From: RUG14130 sp045598325
GTDB lineage: Bacteria; Bacillota; Clostridia; Christensenellales; Aristaeellaceae
Assembly (NCBI GenBank): GCA_045598325.1
Contig: JAZLLT010000092.1
Span: forward strand, 70,040-134,039
Length of the DNA: 64,000 bases
Reading direction: 5' to 3'
Shown here: in pieces, positions 25,944-34,850 of the stretch
Position numbering within the stretch: the first letter of the stretch is position 1
How the letters are laid out: each line of letters begins with the position of its first letter
Made by a program: the position numbers and the translations under genes
The notes under the pieces: generated by a model
Database searches by the model: none
What the model was told of the DNA's origin: nothing
The model's input: only the letters and a program-made list of their open reading frames with translations

Positions 25944-28106
25944 ATGCAGGATTACGCGCTCATTCTTTCCAACGAACTCAATCAGAAGCAGGAGTATGTT
26001 TCCAATGTCATCGCGCTCATCGACGAGGGCAACACCATCCCCTTCATCGCCCGCTACCGCAAGGAGCAGCACGGCGCGATGGATGACACCACTCTGCGCA
26101 CGCTTTCTGACAGGCTCACCTATCTGCGCAATCTGGACGCGCGGCGGGAGGAAGTGAAAAAATCCATCGAAGCACAGGGCAAACTGACGGAGGGACTGGT
26201 CCTGGCCATCGACAAAGCCAAGATGCTCTCCGAGGTGGAGGATCTGTACCGTCCCTACAAGCAGAAGCGCCGCACCCGCGCGACCGTTGCCAAAGAAAAG
26301 GGGCTGGAGCCGCTGGCGCTTTTGATTTTCACGCAGGAAATGAACTGCCCTGCCCCCGAAGATGCGGCAAAGGACTATGTCGACCCCGAAAAGGGCGTGG
26401 AGACGGTCGAAGATGCCCTCGCGGGTGCAAACGACATCATCGCCGAGATGATCTCCGATGACGCGTCCATCCGCAGAAAACTGCGGGACATGATGCTGAA
26501 AAGCGCGAGCATCACATCGAAAGCCGCAAAGGAGGACACCGACTCCGTCTACCGGATGTACTATGAGTTTGCCTCCCCCGTTTCCAAAGTGCAGAACCAT
26601 CAGGTGCTCGCCATGAACCGCGGCGAAAAGGAAGAGTTTCTGAAGGTCGCGGTGGAAACCGACCGCGACAAGGCGCTTTTCCTCGTGCGCGGCGCCGCGG
26701 TCGTGCCGGGAAGCCGCTGCTCGGACTTCGTCGGTGCGGCGGCGGAGGACGCCTATGACCGCCTGATCGCGCCCGGCATGGAGCGCGAGATCCGGAGCCT
26801 TCTGACCGATGAAGCGAGCGAGAGCGCCATCCGCAATTTCGCTCTGAACTTAAAGCCCCTGCTCATGCAGCCGCCCGTCAAGGGCTTCGTCACCATGGGC
26901 CTCGACCCCGGCTACAGCCACGGCTGCAAGGTCGCCGTGGTGGACGCGACCGGCAAGGTCCTCGATACGGGCGTTGTCTACCCCACCTTTTCCGAACGCA
27001 AAAAACAGGAAGCCATTGAGATCCTGGCAAGGATGATTAAGCGGTGGCAGGTCGCCCACATCGCCATCGGAAACGGCACCGCCTCCCGTGAAACCGAGGC
27101 GATGACCGTGGAGCTCATCCGCGCGGTGGGCGGCGGCGTTTCCTACATGATCGTCTCCGAGTCAGGCGCATCCGTCTACTCCGCCTCTCCCCTCGCCGCC
27201 GAGGAATTCCCGCAGTATGATGTGAACCTGCGCAGCGCCGTATCCATCGCGCGCCGCCTGCAGGACCCGCTGGCGGAACTGGTGAAAATCGACCCCAAGG
27301 CCGTCGGCGTCGGGCAGTATCAGCACGATATGCCCGAGAAGCGGCTGGATGAGGCGCTGGGCGCCGTGGTGGAAGACTGCGTGAACGCGGTCGGTGTGGA
27401 CCTCAACACCGCATCCCCGTCTCTGCTGAAGCAGATTTCCGGGCTCAATTCCACCATCGCGAAGAACATCGTCGCCTACCGCGAGGAAAACGGCGCGTTC
27501 ACCGCGAGAAAACAACTCCTCAAAGTGCCCAAACTGGGTCCTAAGGCTTACGAGCAGTGCGCGGGCTTCCTGCGCGTGCCCGAGAGCAAGGAAATCCTCG
27601 ACAACACGGGCGTGCATCCCGAGTCCTATGACGCCGCCGGGAAATTGCTTGCCCTGTGCGGCTACACCGCAAAAGACATTGCAAGCGGAGGCTTTTCCGA
27701 ACTGTCGTCCCGCCTGAGCGCTTACGGGATTCAGAAAGCGGCGGACGCCTGCGGCACGGGCGTGCCCACCCTCACGGACATCGTGAAGGAACTGCTGAAA
27801 CCCGGCAGAGACCCCCGCGACGAACTCCCCGCGCCCATCCTGCGCACGGATGTCATGGAGATGAAGGACCTGAAGCCCGGCATGGTGCTGACCGGCACCG
27901 TCCGCAATGTCATCGATTTCGGCGTGTTCGTGGATATCGGCGTGCATCAGGACGGGCTCGTGCATATCTCCCAAGTCTCATCCCGCTTCATCAAGCACCC
28001 CTCCGAGGTGGTCAGCGTGGGCGATGTGGTCAAGGTCGCCGTGCTGGATGTGGATGAAAAGCGCAAGCGCATCAGCCTCACCATGAAAGGCGTGCCGAAG
28101 GTATAA
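25944..28106 (+). CDS. tex: Tex-family RNA-binding transcription accessory protein
   Basis: A 720-residue cytosolic nucleic-acid-binding protein of the usual Tex length. The helical Tex N-terminus (FIARYRKEQHGAMDD) is followed by a YqgF/RNase H-like domain (MGLDPGYSHGCKVAVVD, about residue 315), helix-hairpin-helix motifs (NTASPSLLKQISGL) and a C-terminal S1 domain (GTVRNVIDFGVFVDIG). Family members influence transcription and tolerance to stress. The ATG at 25944 has GGAG 6 nt upstream; the earlier ATG at 25914 overlaps the TATAAT box at 25909. Codon use returns to the GC-rich style of the chromosome here. Confidence 0.95.
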   Translation: MQDYALILSNELNQKQEYVSNVIALIDEGNTIPFIARYRKEQHGAMDDTTLRTLSDRLTYLRNLDARREEVKKSIEAQGKLTEGLVLAIDKAKMLSEVEDLYRPYKQKRRTRATVAKEKGLEPLALLIFTQEMNCPAPEDAAKDYVDPEKGVETVEDALAGANDIIAEMISDDASIRRKLRDMMLKSASITSKAAKEDTDSVYRMYYEFASPVSKVQNHQVLAMNRGEKEEFLKVAVETDRDKALFLVRGAAVVPGSRCSDFVGAAAEDAYDRLIAPGMEREIRSLLTDEASESAIRNFALNLKPLLMQPPVKGFVTMGLDPGYSHGCKVAVVDATGKVLDTGVVYPTFSERKKQEAIEILARMIKRWQVAHIAIGNGTASRETEAMTVELIRAVGGGVSYMIVSESGASVYSASPLAAEEFPQYDVNLRSAVSIARRLQDPLAELVKIDPKAVGVGQYQHDMPEKRLDEALGAVVEDCVNAVGVDLNTASPSLLKQISGLNSTIAKNIVAYREENGAFTARKQLLKVPKLGPKAYEQCAGFLRVPESKEILDNTGVHPESYDAAGKLLALCGYTAKDIASGGFSELSSRLSAYGIQKAADACGTGVPTLTDIVKELLKPGRDPRDELPAPILRTDVMEMKDLKPGMVLTGTVRNVIDFGVFVDIGVHQDGLVHISQVSSRFIKHPSEVVSVGDVVKVAVLDVDEKRKRISLTMKGVPKV

Positions 28107-28164
28107 CGGCATCCGTTCCCGTGCCTCACAAACGAAAAAACAGGCAGCAAGCCTTCGCAAATCA

Positions 28165-28190
28165 AAAAGACGCACAGCCGTGCGTCTTTT
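28165..28190. terminator. Bidirectional terminator between tex and the 5'-nucleotidase gene
   Basis: An 11-bp stem (AAAAGACGCAC with GTGCGTCTTTT) with a 4-nt loop; T-runs on both strands serve the two convergent genes. Confidence 0.85.
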
Positions 28191-28193
28191 GCT

Positions 28194-29747
28194 TTATAGG
28201 ATCACTTTGTACCACTTTCTCCGCTCGACTTTGATATCCGGGTGGCGGATGATGTAGTCGATGATGGCATCCGCGATGTCCACGAGGACTTCGCGAACCA
28301 CATTCTGCCCCGGCAGCATGTCGTAGCCGCCCGTGCCGTTATGGCGGTAACTGTTGATGGATACGGTCACATGCTCGCCGTCCGTCAGTTCACGCCCGTC
28401 CATTTTCACGGAAACGACGCGGCTTTTCGGGGGCTTCGTCAGGTCGAAGACATACTCGATGCCCGCGAAATAGTCGTAGTTGTAGTGCTGCACCTTGGGC
28501 AGCAGGAAGGTTTCCGATACGGTCACCGTGCCGTCCTCATGGGGATCGAAGTATTCCGCGGTGCGCTCCATGTAGCGCTTCAGATCTTTCACGCTCATGT
28601 CCAGCACCACGGAGGTATTGGCGTAGATGTACGCGGACACCACATTGCGGATGGTGATGTCTTTGGGGAGCCCTTTGGATTCATTGGCGAGGGCGGTGGT
28701 GCTGATCTGTGCGTCGGTGAGTTCCAGAAGAACGGTGTTGATGAAATTGGCGAGCGGGCTTCCGTGCAGCGCCATTTCGATGTGGTTGCCCACAGACAGT
28801 TCCCCGTCCAGATGACCCACGGGTGTATCCAGCCATTTCTGCGTCATGTCCTCAAGGGGACGGAGCAGCGCCGCCGCTTCCCGGGAGACAGGCCTATCGG
28901 CGGGCAGGTTTTCGCCCCGCACGGTGAGCCCTTCCTCCGTCATCTCCGCTTCCAGACGGCAGCAGTCGATACCGCGGTAGGCTGGCTGGCAGACATAGGA
29001 ATTGACGAATTTCCGGAGCGGCACGGACATGTGCTGGTGACCCGTGAGCACGATGTCGTAATCCAGTTCCATGCAGATACGGCACGCCTGATTTTCCTTG
29101 TTTTCGGTCAGCAGGTGCATGTCGTCGAGGTCCCGCTCAAAGCCGCCGTGGTAGATGAGCAGGGTGATGTCGCACTTGCCGCGAATCTCATTCAGCGCCT
29201 TCCGGCACGCTTCAACGGGCTCCTCGATGATGAGTTCTTCAACCGTTTTCGGGTCTTCCCATTTTCTGACAAAATCCGTGCACGCGCCCACGATGCCGAC
29301 CGTGAGGCCGTTTTCGAGCGTATGGATCGTGTAGGATTTCAGCGGCAGTCTGCCCGCCTTGTCGCGGATATTGCAGCAAAGACACTCGGCATCGAGCGCC
29401 GTCAGATAATCGTAAAGCGCATCCACGCCGTGGTTGAAATCGTGGTTCCCGAGGGTCACATAGCGGTAGCCCGCCAGATTCATGACCGCAGCAATGGGAT
29501 TTTCGCCGAAGCGCGTGTCCGAAAGGGTATCACGGCGCTTGTCTTCCTCCATGCGGTAGAGGAAGTTGGTCATGGGGCTTCCCTGCAGGGTGTCACCGCC
29601 GTCGATGATGAGCGTGTTGCCGTCATGCTCAAAAGCGGGCAGGATGCGCATGAGTCCCTGCTTCTTCTGATCCGGCTCCACATAATCCGTGGGATAAAGG
29701 TAGCCGTGAACATCCGAGGTGAAATAGACGGTCAGTTTGCGGTTCAT
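28194..29747 (-). CDS. 5'-nucleotidase / 2',3'-cyclic phosphodiesterase family protein
   Basis: A 517-residue metallophosphatase. Metal ligands are visible in DVHGYLYP (Asp12, His14), DGGDTLQG, GNHDFNHG and GHQH, and the C-terminal nucleotidase domain contains NSYRHNGTGGYDML. Unlike UshA, it has no signal peptide, so it should act in the cytosol on nucleotides or cyclic nucleotides. GGAG lies 6 nt before the ATG. It starts 47 nt after the second phnE gene and is probably the last gene of that operon, linking imported phosphorus compounds to phosphate release. The exact substrate is unknown. Confidence 0.9.
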   Translation of the reverse strand: MNRKLTVYFTSDVHGYLYPTDYVEPDQKKQGLMRILPAFEHDGNTLIIDGGDTLQGSPMTNFLYRMEEDKRRDTLSDTRFGENPIAAVMNLAGYRYVTLGNHDFNHGVDALYDYLTALDAECLCCNIRDKAGRLPLKSYTIHTLENGLTVGIVGACTDFVRKWEDPKTVEELIIEEPVEACRKALNEIRGKCDITLLIYHGGFERDLDDMHLLTENKENQACRICMELDYDIVLTGHQHMSVPLRKFVNSYVCQPAYRGIDCCRLEAEMTEEGLTVRGENLPADRPVSREAAALLRPLEDMTQKWLDTPVGHLDGELSVGNHIEMALHGSPLANFINTVLLELTDAQISTTALANESKGLPKDITIRNVVSAYIYANTSVVLDMSVKDLKRYMERTAEYFDPHEDGTVTVSETFLLPKVQHYNYDYFAGIEYVFDLTKPPKSRVVSVKMDGRELTDGEHVTVSINSYRHNGTGGYDMLPGQNVVREVLVDIADAIIDYIIRHPDIKVERRKWYKVIL

Positions 29748-29794
29748 GATTTACTCCGTAAAACAGGCCGCGGAGAACCGCAGCCTGCGTGTTA

Positions 29795-30634
29795 TTATCT
29801 TTGTCCCCTTGTCAATCCCGTGCGGATCTTTGTGGAGAACAGTTCGATGAGCAGCATGAGGACGATGAGCGCGAACATGTAAGAGCCGACCATGGACCAG
29901 CGGCTGGAGTTGATGCACTGCACCAGCGCCGCGCCGATGCCGCCCGCGCCCACGATGCCGAGGGTCGTCGCGTCCTTCACATTGATGTCGAAGCGGTAGA
30001 TGACGGTGGAAATGAAGTTCGGGATGATCTGGGGCAGCATGCCGTAGCGGATCTTCTGAAAGCCGCTGCAGCCCGCGGCGTCGAGACTCTCCAGGATGCG
30101 CATGTCCACATCCTCGATGGCGGTGATGTACATTTTGCTGATCATGCCGATGGAACAGATGCTCTGGGTCATGACGCCGCAGAACGCGCCGGGACCGGTC
30201 ACGCGGATCCACATGAGCGCCCAAACCAGCGACGGGATGGTGCGGATGCCGAGGATCACCGCGCGGAACATGATGGCGATGGGCTTGGGCACGATGCGGT
30301 CGCAGGCGAGGAAACTGAAGGGGATGGCGAGGATGCCGCCGAGGATCGTTCCGAGGATGGCGATGGCGATGGTCTGCAGCAGCTGATAGGGCACGCCGTC
30401 CGTGGTCACATTGAACAGCAGTTTCTTGTCGGGATGGGTCAGACCGTAGGCGACGCCCTTGGCGACCTCGATGCCCTTGTTGGCAAAGCCCTTGAAGTTG
30501 ACGGAGCTGCCGCTCCAGCCGAGCAGGATAATCAGCACAAGCAGCACCAGCGTGTAGACCCACCAGAGGCGGGGACGCGCCTCATAGGCTTCCTGAATGG
30601 TCGCGGGGGCGAAAGGTTTCTTTGTCTTTTTCAT
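29795..30634 (-). CDS. phnE: Phosphonate-type ABC transporter permease
   Basis: A 279-residue membrane protein with about six helices. The C-terminal half carries the permease loop typical of PhnE (LESLDAAGCSGFQKIRYGMLP) and TLGIVGAGGIGAAL. It is the second of two permeases and should dimerise with the product of 30647-31498. GGAGGG lies 7 nt before the ATG, and the genes are 12 nt apart. Possible substrates are phosphonates, phosphite or phosphate esters; no C-P lyase gene is visible in the window. Confidence 0.92.
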   Translation of the reverse strand: MKKTKKPFAPATIQEAYEARPRLWWVYTLVLLVLIILLGWSGSSVNFKGFANKGIEVAKGVAYGLTHPDKKLLFNVTTDGVPYQLLQTIAIAILGTILGGILAIPFSFLACDRIVPKPIAIMFRAVILGIRTIPSLVWALMWIRVTGPGAFCGVMTQSICSIGMISKMYITAIEDVDMRILESLDAAGCSGFQKIRYGMLPQIIPNFISTVIYRFDINVKDATTLGIVGAGGIGAALVQCINSSRWSMVGSYMFALIVLMLLIELFSTKIRTGLTRGQR

Positions 30635-30646
30635 CGTTCCGCCCTC

Positions 30647-31498
30647 CTAACTCAGTTTCTTTCTCAGGTACTCGCTGGTGTTTTCGATGGCGAATACCAC
30701 GACGAACAGGGTGATGAGGATCATGCCCAACCGGTCATAGCGGCGCCAGCCGATGACCTCGTTGATCTGCACACCCAAGCCGCCCGCTCCGACATAGCCC
30801 AGAATGGCGGCGGCGCGGATGTTCATTTCGAAACTGTACAGACAGTAGGACAGGTAAGTGGGCAGGATCACGGGCATACATGCCATGCGGAAGGAGCGGA
30901 ACTTGTTGGCGCCCGCCGCCTGCATGGCTTCGTAAGCGCCCATATCGATGGTCTCGATGGCCTCGTACATCATCTTGCTGACCACGCCGAAGGTGAACAG
31001 CACGATGGCAACGGTGCCGGCGAAGGTGCCCAGACCGAATACCAGCGCCGCCAGTTCCGCGATGATGAGGGTGGGCAGGGTGCGCACGATGCTCAGGATG
31101 AAGCGGAGCACGGACACGACCGCCTTGTTTTTGACGATGTTGGTGGACGCCGCCACGGCAAAGGGCAGTGCCAGCGTGGCGCCGACGGCGGAGCCCAGAA
31201 GGCTCATCTGGATGGTCTCGAGCAGCGGCTTCAGCACCTTATTGAAGTAACCGAAGTCAGGATGGAACATCTTGCCCAGAATGACGGTCAACTGCTTTCC
31301 GCGGGTGAAAATGACGGAGAAATCACAGTCGGTCAGGGCAAAGCATCCCCACAGCATGAGGGCGAGGGTGACAAGGATGAGCGGCGTGCGGGAGCGGGGC
31401 TTACTGACCGTGTGCCCGTTGGGAAGCGTGATGACCTTCGGCGGGAAGATGCGGTCAAACAGCGGCACCCGGTAGCCTGCCGTTTTTGTTTTCTTCAT
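30647..31498 (-). CDS. phnE: Phosphonate-type ABC transporter permease
   Basis: A membrane protein of 283 residues. About six helices, with the permease loop MGAYEAMQAAGANKFRSF and the GYVGAGGLGVQI segment near the C-terminus. A stretch with a soluble loop after the first helix (near 85-105) is common in PhnE. AAGGAG lies 6 nt upstream of the ATG. It is located 10 nt after the ATPase gene within the operon. Confidence 0.92.
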   Translation of the reverse strand: MKKTKTAGYRVPLFDRIFPPKVITLPNGHTVSKPRSRTPLILVTLALMLWGCFALTDCDFSVIFTRGKQLTVILGKMFHPDFGYFNKVLKPLLETIQMSLLGSAVGATLALPFAVAASTNIVKNKAVVSVLRFILSIVRTLPTLIIAELAALVFGLGTFAGTVAIVLFTFGVVSKMMYEAIETIDMGAYEAMQAAGANKFRSFRMACMPVILPTYLSYCLYSFEMNIRAAAILGYVGAGGLGVQINEVIGWRRYDRLGMILITLFVVVFAIENTSEYLRKKLS

Positions 31499-31508
31499 GG
31501 CATGCTCC

Positions 31509-32267
31509 TTACTCGCCCGCCTTGGGTACGGTCTTGCCTTCGTAGATCTCGTCCAGGATGTCCTTGGTCACATTGGTCGTGGGACCGTCGTAGACGATTT
31601 TTCCGGCGCGGATGCCGATGACGCGGGTGGCGTACTGGAGCGCAAGGTCCACATGGTGGATGTTGATGAGGACCGTGATGTTCATTTCCTTGTTGATGCG
31701 TGCAAAGTCGCTCATGACCTGACGGGCAGTCACGGGGTCAAGGGCGGCGACGGGCTCATCGGCAAGGATGATGGTGGGATCCTGATTGAGGGTGCGGGCG
31801 AGAGACACGCGCTGCTGCTGTCCGCCGGAGAGTTCGTCGCAGCGGGTGTAGGCCTTGTCGAGGATGCCGACCTTGTCGAGGGCTTCCAGCGCCTTCATCT
31901 TCTGCTCTTTCGTGAACAGACCCAGCAGCACCCGCCAGAAATTCATGTCGGGCACCATGGAGGAAAGCACATTCTTGATGGCAGTGGAACGGGTGACCAG
32001 ATTGTAACTCTGGAAGATCATGCCGATCTTGCGGCGGAAGCGGCGCATGGCCTTGCCTTTCAGGGTCATCACATCCGTGCCGTCCACGATGAGCTGTCCT
32101 TCCGTCACATCGATCATGCGGTTGATGGTGCGGATGAGCGTACTCTTGCCCGCGCCGGACAGACCGATGATGGCGACGAACTCACCCTGTTCGATATTGA
32201 GGTTTACATCCTGAAGTCCCTTGGTCCCGTTGGGATAGGTCTTGCTCACATGCTTAAACTCTATCAA
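31509..32267 (-). CDS. phnC: Phosphonate-type ABC transporter ATP-binding protein
   Basis: A 252-residue ATPase. Walker A is GLSGAGKST at about residues 35-43, the ABC signature LSGGQQQR is near 148-155, and Walker B (ILADEPVAALDP) follows. The start is a TTG at 32267, preceded by GGGGG at 9 nt; no ATG fits the conserved N-terminus (IEFKHVSKTYPNG). It powers the two PhnE permeases. A strong hairpin separates it from the upstream binding-protein gene. Confidence 0.93.
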   Translation of the reverse strand: MIEFKHVSKTYPNGTKGLQDVNLNIEQGEFVAIIGLSGAGKSTLIRTINRMIDVTEGQLIVDGTDVMTLKGKAMRRFRRKIGMIFQSYNLVTRSTAIKNVLSSMVPDMNFWRVLLGLFTKEQKMKALEALDKVGILDKAYTRCDELSGGQQQRVSLARTLNQDPTIILADEPVAALDPVTARQVMSDFARINKEMNITVLINIHHVDLALQYATRVIGIRAGKIVYDGPTTNVTKDILDEIYEGKTVPKAGE

Positions 32268-32345
32268 GGATCATTACCCCCTGCCCTGATGAATCATTCA
32301 GGTTATTTGGCATTATTATAGCATTTGACGGCTGTATTTGCAAGT

Positions 32346-32381
32346 AAAAAGAACGGTCCCCCGCAGGGAACCGTTCTTTTT
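32346..32381 (-). terminator. Hairpin between phnD and phnC
   Basis: A 12-bp stem (AAAAAGAACGGT with ACCGTTCTTTTT) extended by CCC/GGG, with T-runs on both strands. As in the sugar transporter, it sits right after the binding-protein gene and would reduce transcription of the rest of the operon. Confidence 0.8.
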
Positions 32382-32389
32382 TGCGGTGA

Positions 32390-33439
32390 TTACTGGACCA
32401 GGGTAAGGGCAACGCGGGCTCCGTCGTAGTCGGCATCGGTGGCTACTGCGTAACCGGTGTGGCTGTAAACGGAGAAGATGGCGGCGCCTTCTTCGGTGTT
32501 GATGATGTTGACCAGAGCGGTCTGCATCGCATTGATGAATTCGGGATTGTAAACTTCGGCCTTCTGGGTGGTGATGGCAACGGTGTCGTTGTAGATACCG
32601 CCGGTCACGCCGATAACATTCAGTTCGTCCCAGATGGACTCGGTGCGGCCCATGCCCGCCTTGCCGGTGGCGTCAGCGGAATCGGCAGCGATGTTCCAGG
32701 AATCCTCGTAGTCGCGGCGGCCGTCAGCGTAGCAGACGATGATGTCGACCTGCTCGGAAGCAGCCATCTGGAAAGCCTGCGCGTAGCCCAGACCGGGGAT
32801 GACATTGCTGAGGTCGGAGATCTTCTTGCCGTCGTAGTTGTCCATCAGCCACATGGTGGGATAGATGTAACCGGCGGAAGAGGAGGTGTTGGCAACTGCC
32901 CAGGTAGCCTTGTCGAGGTCTTCCCAGGTGAGGGCTTCACCGGCAGCGACCTTGGCGGCCAGGGTCTTGCCGTACTCGGAAGGAGTGGCGTAGATCAGGG
33001 CGCGGTAGAAGGTGACCTGATCGTCGGTGGGAAGGGTCTTGTTGGCAACGCCGTTCCAGGTGGTGGGATCGGTGCTGTCGTTGGACAGACCGGCGCGGGT
33101 AGCGGTCAGGATGACATCCACGGACTTGTCTTCGCTGTAGATGGCGTAGGTACCGCCGGGCAGCCAGCCGATATCGATGGTGCCTGCGGAGAGGGCTTCA
33201 CCGGTGGCTTCGTAGGAAGTACCTACGGTGATGTCGATTTCGCCGATGTCATAGCCGAGGGTAGCCAGTTCGGCCTGCAGCAGCTGGGGAAGGTTGGCGG
33301 TGCCGGTGATGATGACATCCGCGTCCTTGGAGGGAACGAACTCGAGGGTCAGTTTGTCCATCTTGATGTTGTCAGCCAGCGCGGAAACGCAACCGAGCAC
33401 CAGCATGGCGGTAAGAACCAGAGCCAGGAACTTCTTCAT
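32390..33439 (-). CDS. phnD: Phosphonate-type ABC transporter substrate-binding protein
   Basis: A 349-residue exported binding protein of the PhnD type. The signal peptide (about 1-22) ends CVSALA; the Cys17 preceded by VLG is not a good lipobox, and cleavage after ALA is more likely. The mature protein has LEFVPSKDADVI, ALSAGTIDIGWLPGGTYAIY and GYIYPTMWLM, all typical. AGGAGG lies 7 nt before the ATG. A TATAAT box lies on the minus strand near 33490. The bound ligand (phosphonate, phosphite or phosphate ester) cannot be read from sequence. Confidence 0.9.
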   Translation of the reverse strand: MKKFLALVLTAMLVLGCVSALADNIKMDKLTLEFVPSKDADVIITGTANLPQLLQAELATLGYDIGEIDITVGTSYEATGEALSAGTIDIGWLPGGTYAIYSEDKSVDVILTATRAGLSNDSTDPTTWNGVANKTLPTDDQVTFYRALIYATPSEYGKTLAAKVAAGEALTWEDLDKATWAVANTSSSAGYIYPTMWLMDNYDGKKISDLSNVIPGLGYAQAFQMAASEQVDIIVCYADGRRDYEDSWNIAADSADATGKAGMGRTESIWDELNVIGVTGGIYNDTVAITTQKAEVYNPEFINAMQTALVNIINTEEGAAIFSVYSHTGYAVATDADYDGARVALTLVQ

Positions 33440-33598
33440 GAGATATCCTCCTATATTTCGTGCCTTCCGGCACGATTCAATACGGTGATATTATACAATA
33501 TCCATTATGAAAAAAAAAGGCAATTTATGTAAGTTTTATGAACAAAGGAACAATATTTATGAAGAATGTTCGGTTTTCCGTTCCCTGTTCGTATGAAA

Positions 33599-33622
33599 CC
33601 CCGGCGCCAAACGGTGCCGGGG
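33599..33622 (-). terminator. Terminator of the trpB-acyltransferase operon
   Basis: CCCCGGCGCC pairs with GGTGCCGGGG around a 4-nt loop, followed by TTT on the minus strand. It lies about 40 nt past the acyltransferase stop. Confidence 0.65.
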
Positions 33623-33659
33623 TGCATGGATCACAAAAAAGACGGATCCGCGCGGCTGC

Positions 33660-34847
33660 CTATGGTACGCGCCGGCATGCCGCCTTTTCCGGTTTTCCGT
33701 TTATCAGCCGCATGACACCCTTCCACAGGAAGCGGAACGCGATGGTCGCGGCGGCGGAGCAGGCGAGGACCACGACGAGGTAAGTCGGGATGTCGCGGAT
33801 GTATTTGATGCTCTTCGCGAACTCCAGGAAGTCATAGCCGAACAGTTCCACAAAGGCGCCGTGGACGAGATAGTATTCGAGGGTCACGCCGCCCATGAGG
33901 GCGAGGAAGCGGTTGCCGAGGCGCAGTTTCATGGTGAGCAGGAAGCAGAAGAGGGTGTACATGATCGCCGTCATCCACTCGCCCGCGCAGCTCATGAGAC
34001 GGTGCACGACTTTCAGCGGGTCGCCCCATTCGCCGTAGTAGCCTGCGAGGTGATTGTTGACGAACTGCGCCTGACGGTAGCAAACGAAGATGCCGGCAAA
34101 GGCGGCAAGGAGCAGCGGCCAATAGACCTTCTTGACGAACTTCGTGATGCCCGCTTCGTACTTGGCAAACAGGATGCCCAGCGGGAACAGGATGATGCTG
34201 TTATACCACCATTCGCCGCGCACCCACCATACATTCTGGTGGTCAATGAACGCACCCAGCACGGTGTAGGCGGCCGTAAACAGAAACACGGCGGTAAGCA
34301 CCCGGCCCTCTTTTTTGATAAAGCGGAACGCCGCCCAAAATGCCGCGTAGAAGAAGGGAATGACCACCGCATACCACGCGTTGGGGTTTGCCATCCACAG
34401 GCCCGAAATGTACCATAGGATGCCCGCGGTGCCGGGCTTTTCGCCCATGATGAGGCGCAGTCCCAGCCAGAGCCACTCGGACAGGTAGTAGGCCACGATA
34501 ACGGGCAGGATGCGGCGGCGGAAGAAGCCCTTGCCCAGGTACCCGGGCTTTGTCTTCATGCTCTTGTACAAGCCCAGTCCGCTGCAGAACAGGAACACGC
34601 CCACGAACATATAGCCCATGGGCACGAACACATCCAGACCGTGCACGATGAACCGCTGCGCGTGCCATGGGGCACCTGTTTTCTGGGACATGTGATGGAA
34701 AGAAATGAACAGCGCGGTGATGCCCTGCAGGATCTTGGTCTGCTGTAAGCCCGTGTAGTCCTCATTCCATTCTCCCCTGCGGCACAGACGCGCACCGCAG
34801 AAGAGGATCATGCCGAGCAGAAAATAGATGATGTACAGTTTATCCAT
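33660..34847 (-). CDS. Membrane acyltransferase, acyltransferase-3 family
   Basis: A 395-residue integral membrane protein with about ten helices. The early SFHHMSQ (the His of this family), FLFCSGLGLY and RRRILPVIVAYY fit the acyltransferase-3 family, and LEYYLVHGAFVE near residue 325 is another common feature. Such enzymes add acetyl or other acyl groups to surface polysaccharides or lipids. The ATG follows the pepF stop by 3 nt, with GGAGAC nearby, so it is the last gene of the T-box operon. The substrate is unknown. Confidence 0.82.
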   Translation of the reverse strand: MDKLYIIYFLLGMILFCGARLCRRGEWNEDYTGLQQTKILQGITALFISFHHMSQKTGAPWHAQRFIVHGLDVFVPMGYMFVGVFLFCSGLGLYKSMKTKPGYLGKGFFRRRILPVIVAYYLSEWLWLGLRLIMGEKPGTAGILWYISGLWMANPNAWYAVVIPFFYAAFWAAFRFIKKEGRVLTAVFLFTAAYTVLGAFIDHQNVWWVRGEWWYNSIILFPLGILFAKYEAGITKFVKKVYWPLLLAAFAGIFVCYRQAQFVNNHLAGYYGEWGDPLKVVHRLMSCAGEWMTAIMYTLFCFLLTMKLRLGNRFLALMGGVTLEYYLVHGAFVELFGYDFLEFAKSIKYIRDIPTYLVVVLACSAAATIAFRFLWKGVMRLINGKPEKAACRRVP

Positions 34848-34850
34848 TCC

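Noticed and set aside
29789..31621. A 610-residue plus-strand frame opposite the phnE genes
   Set aside because: It runs opposite two clear permease genes and is low-complexity (His, Asp, Gly, Glu), with no start signal or domain.
33457..33473. Small hairpin (GTGCC/GGCAC) in the phnD leader as a riboswitch
   Set aside because: It is a single short stem with no surrounding conserved structure that I recognise, and the leader is too short for a known riboswitch class.
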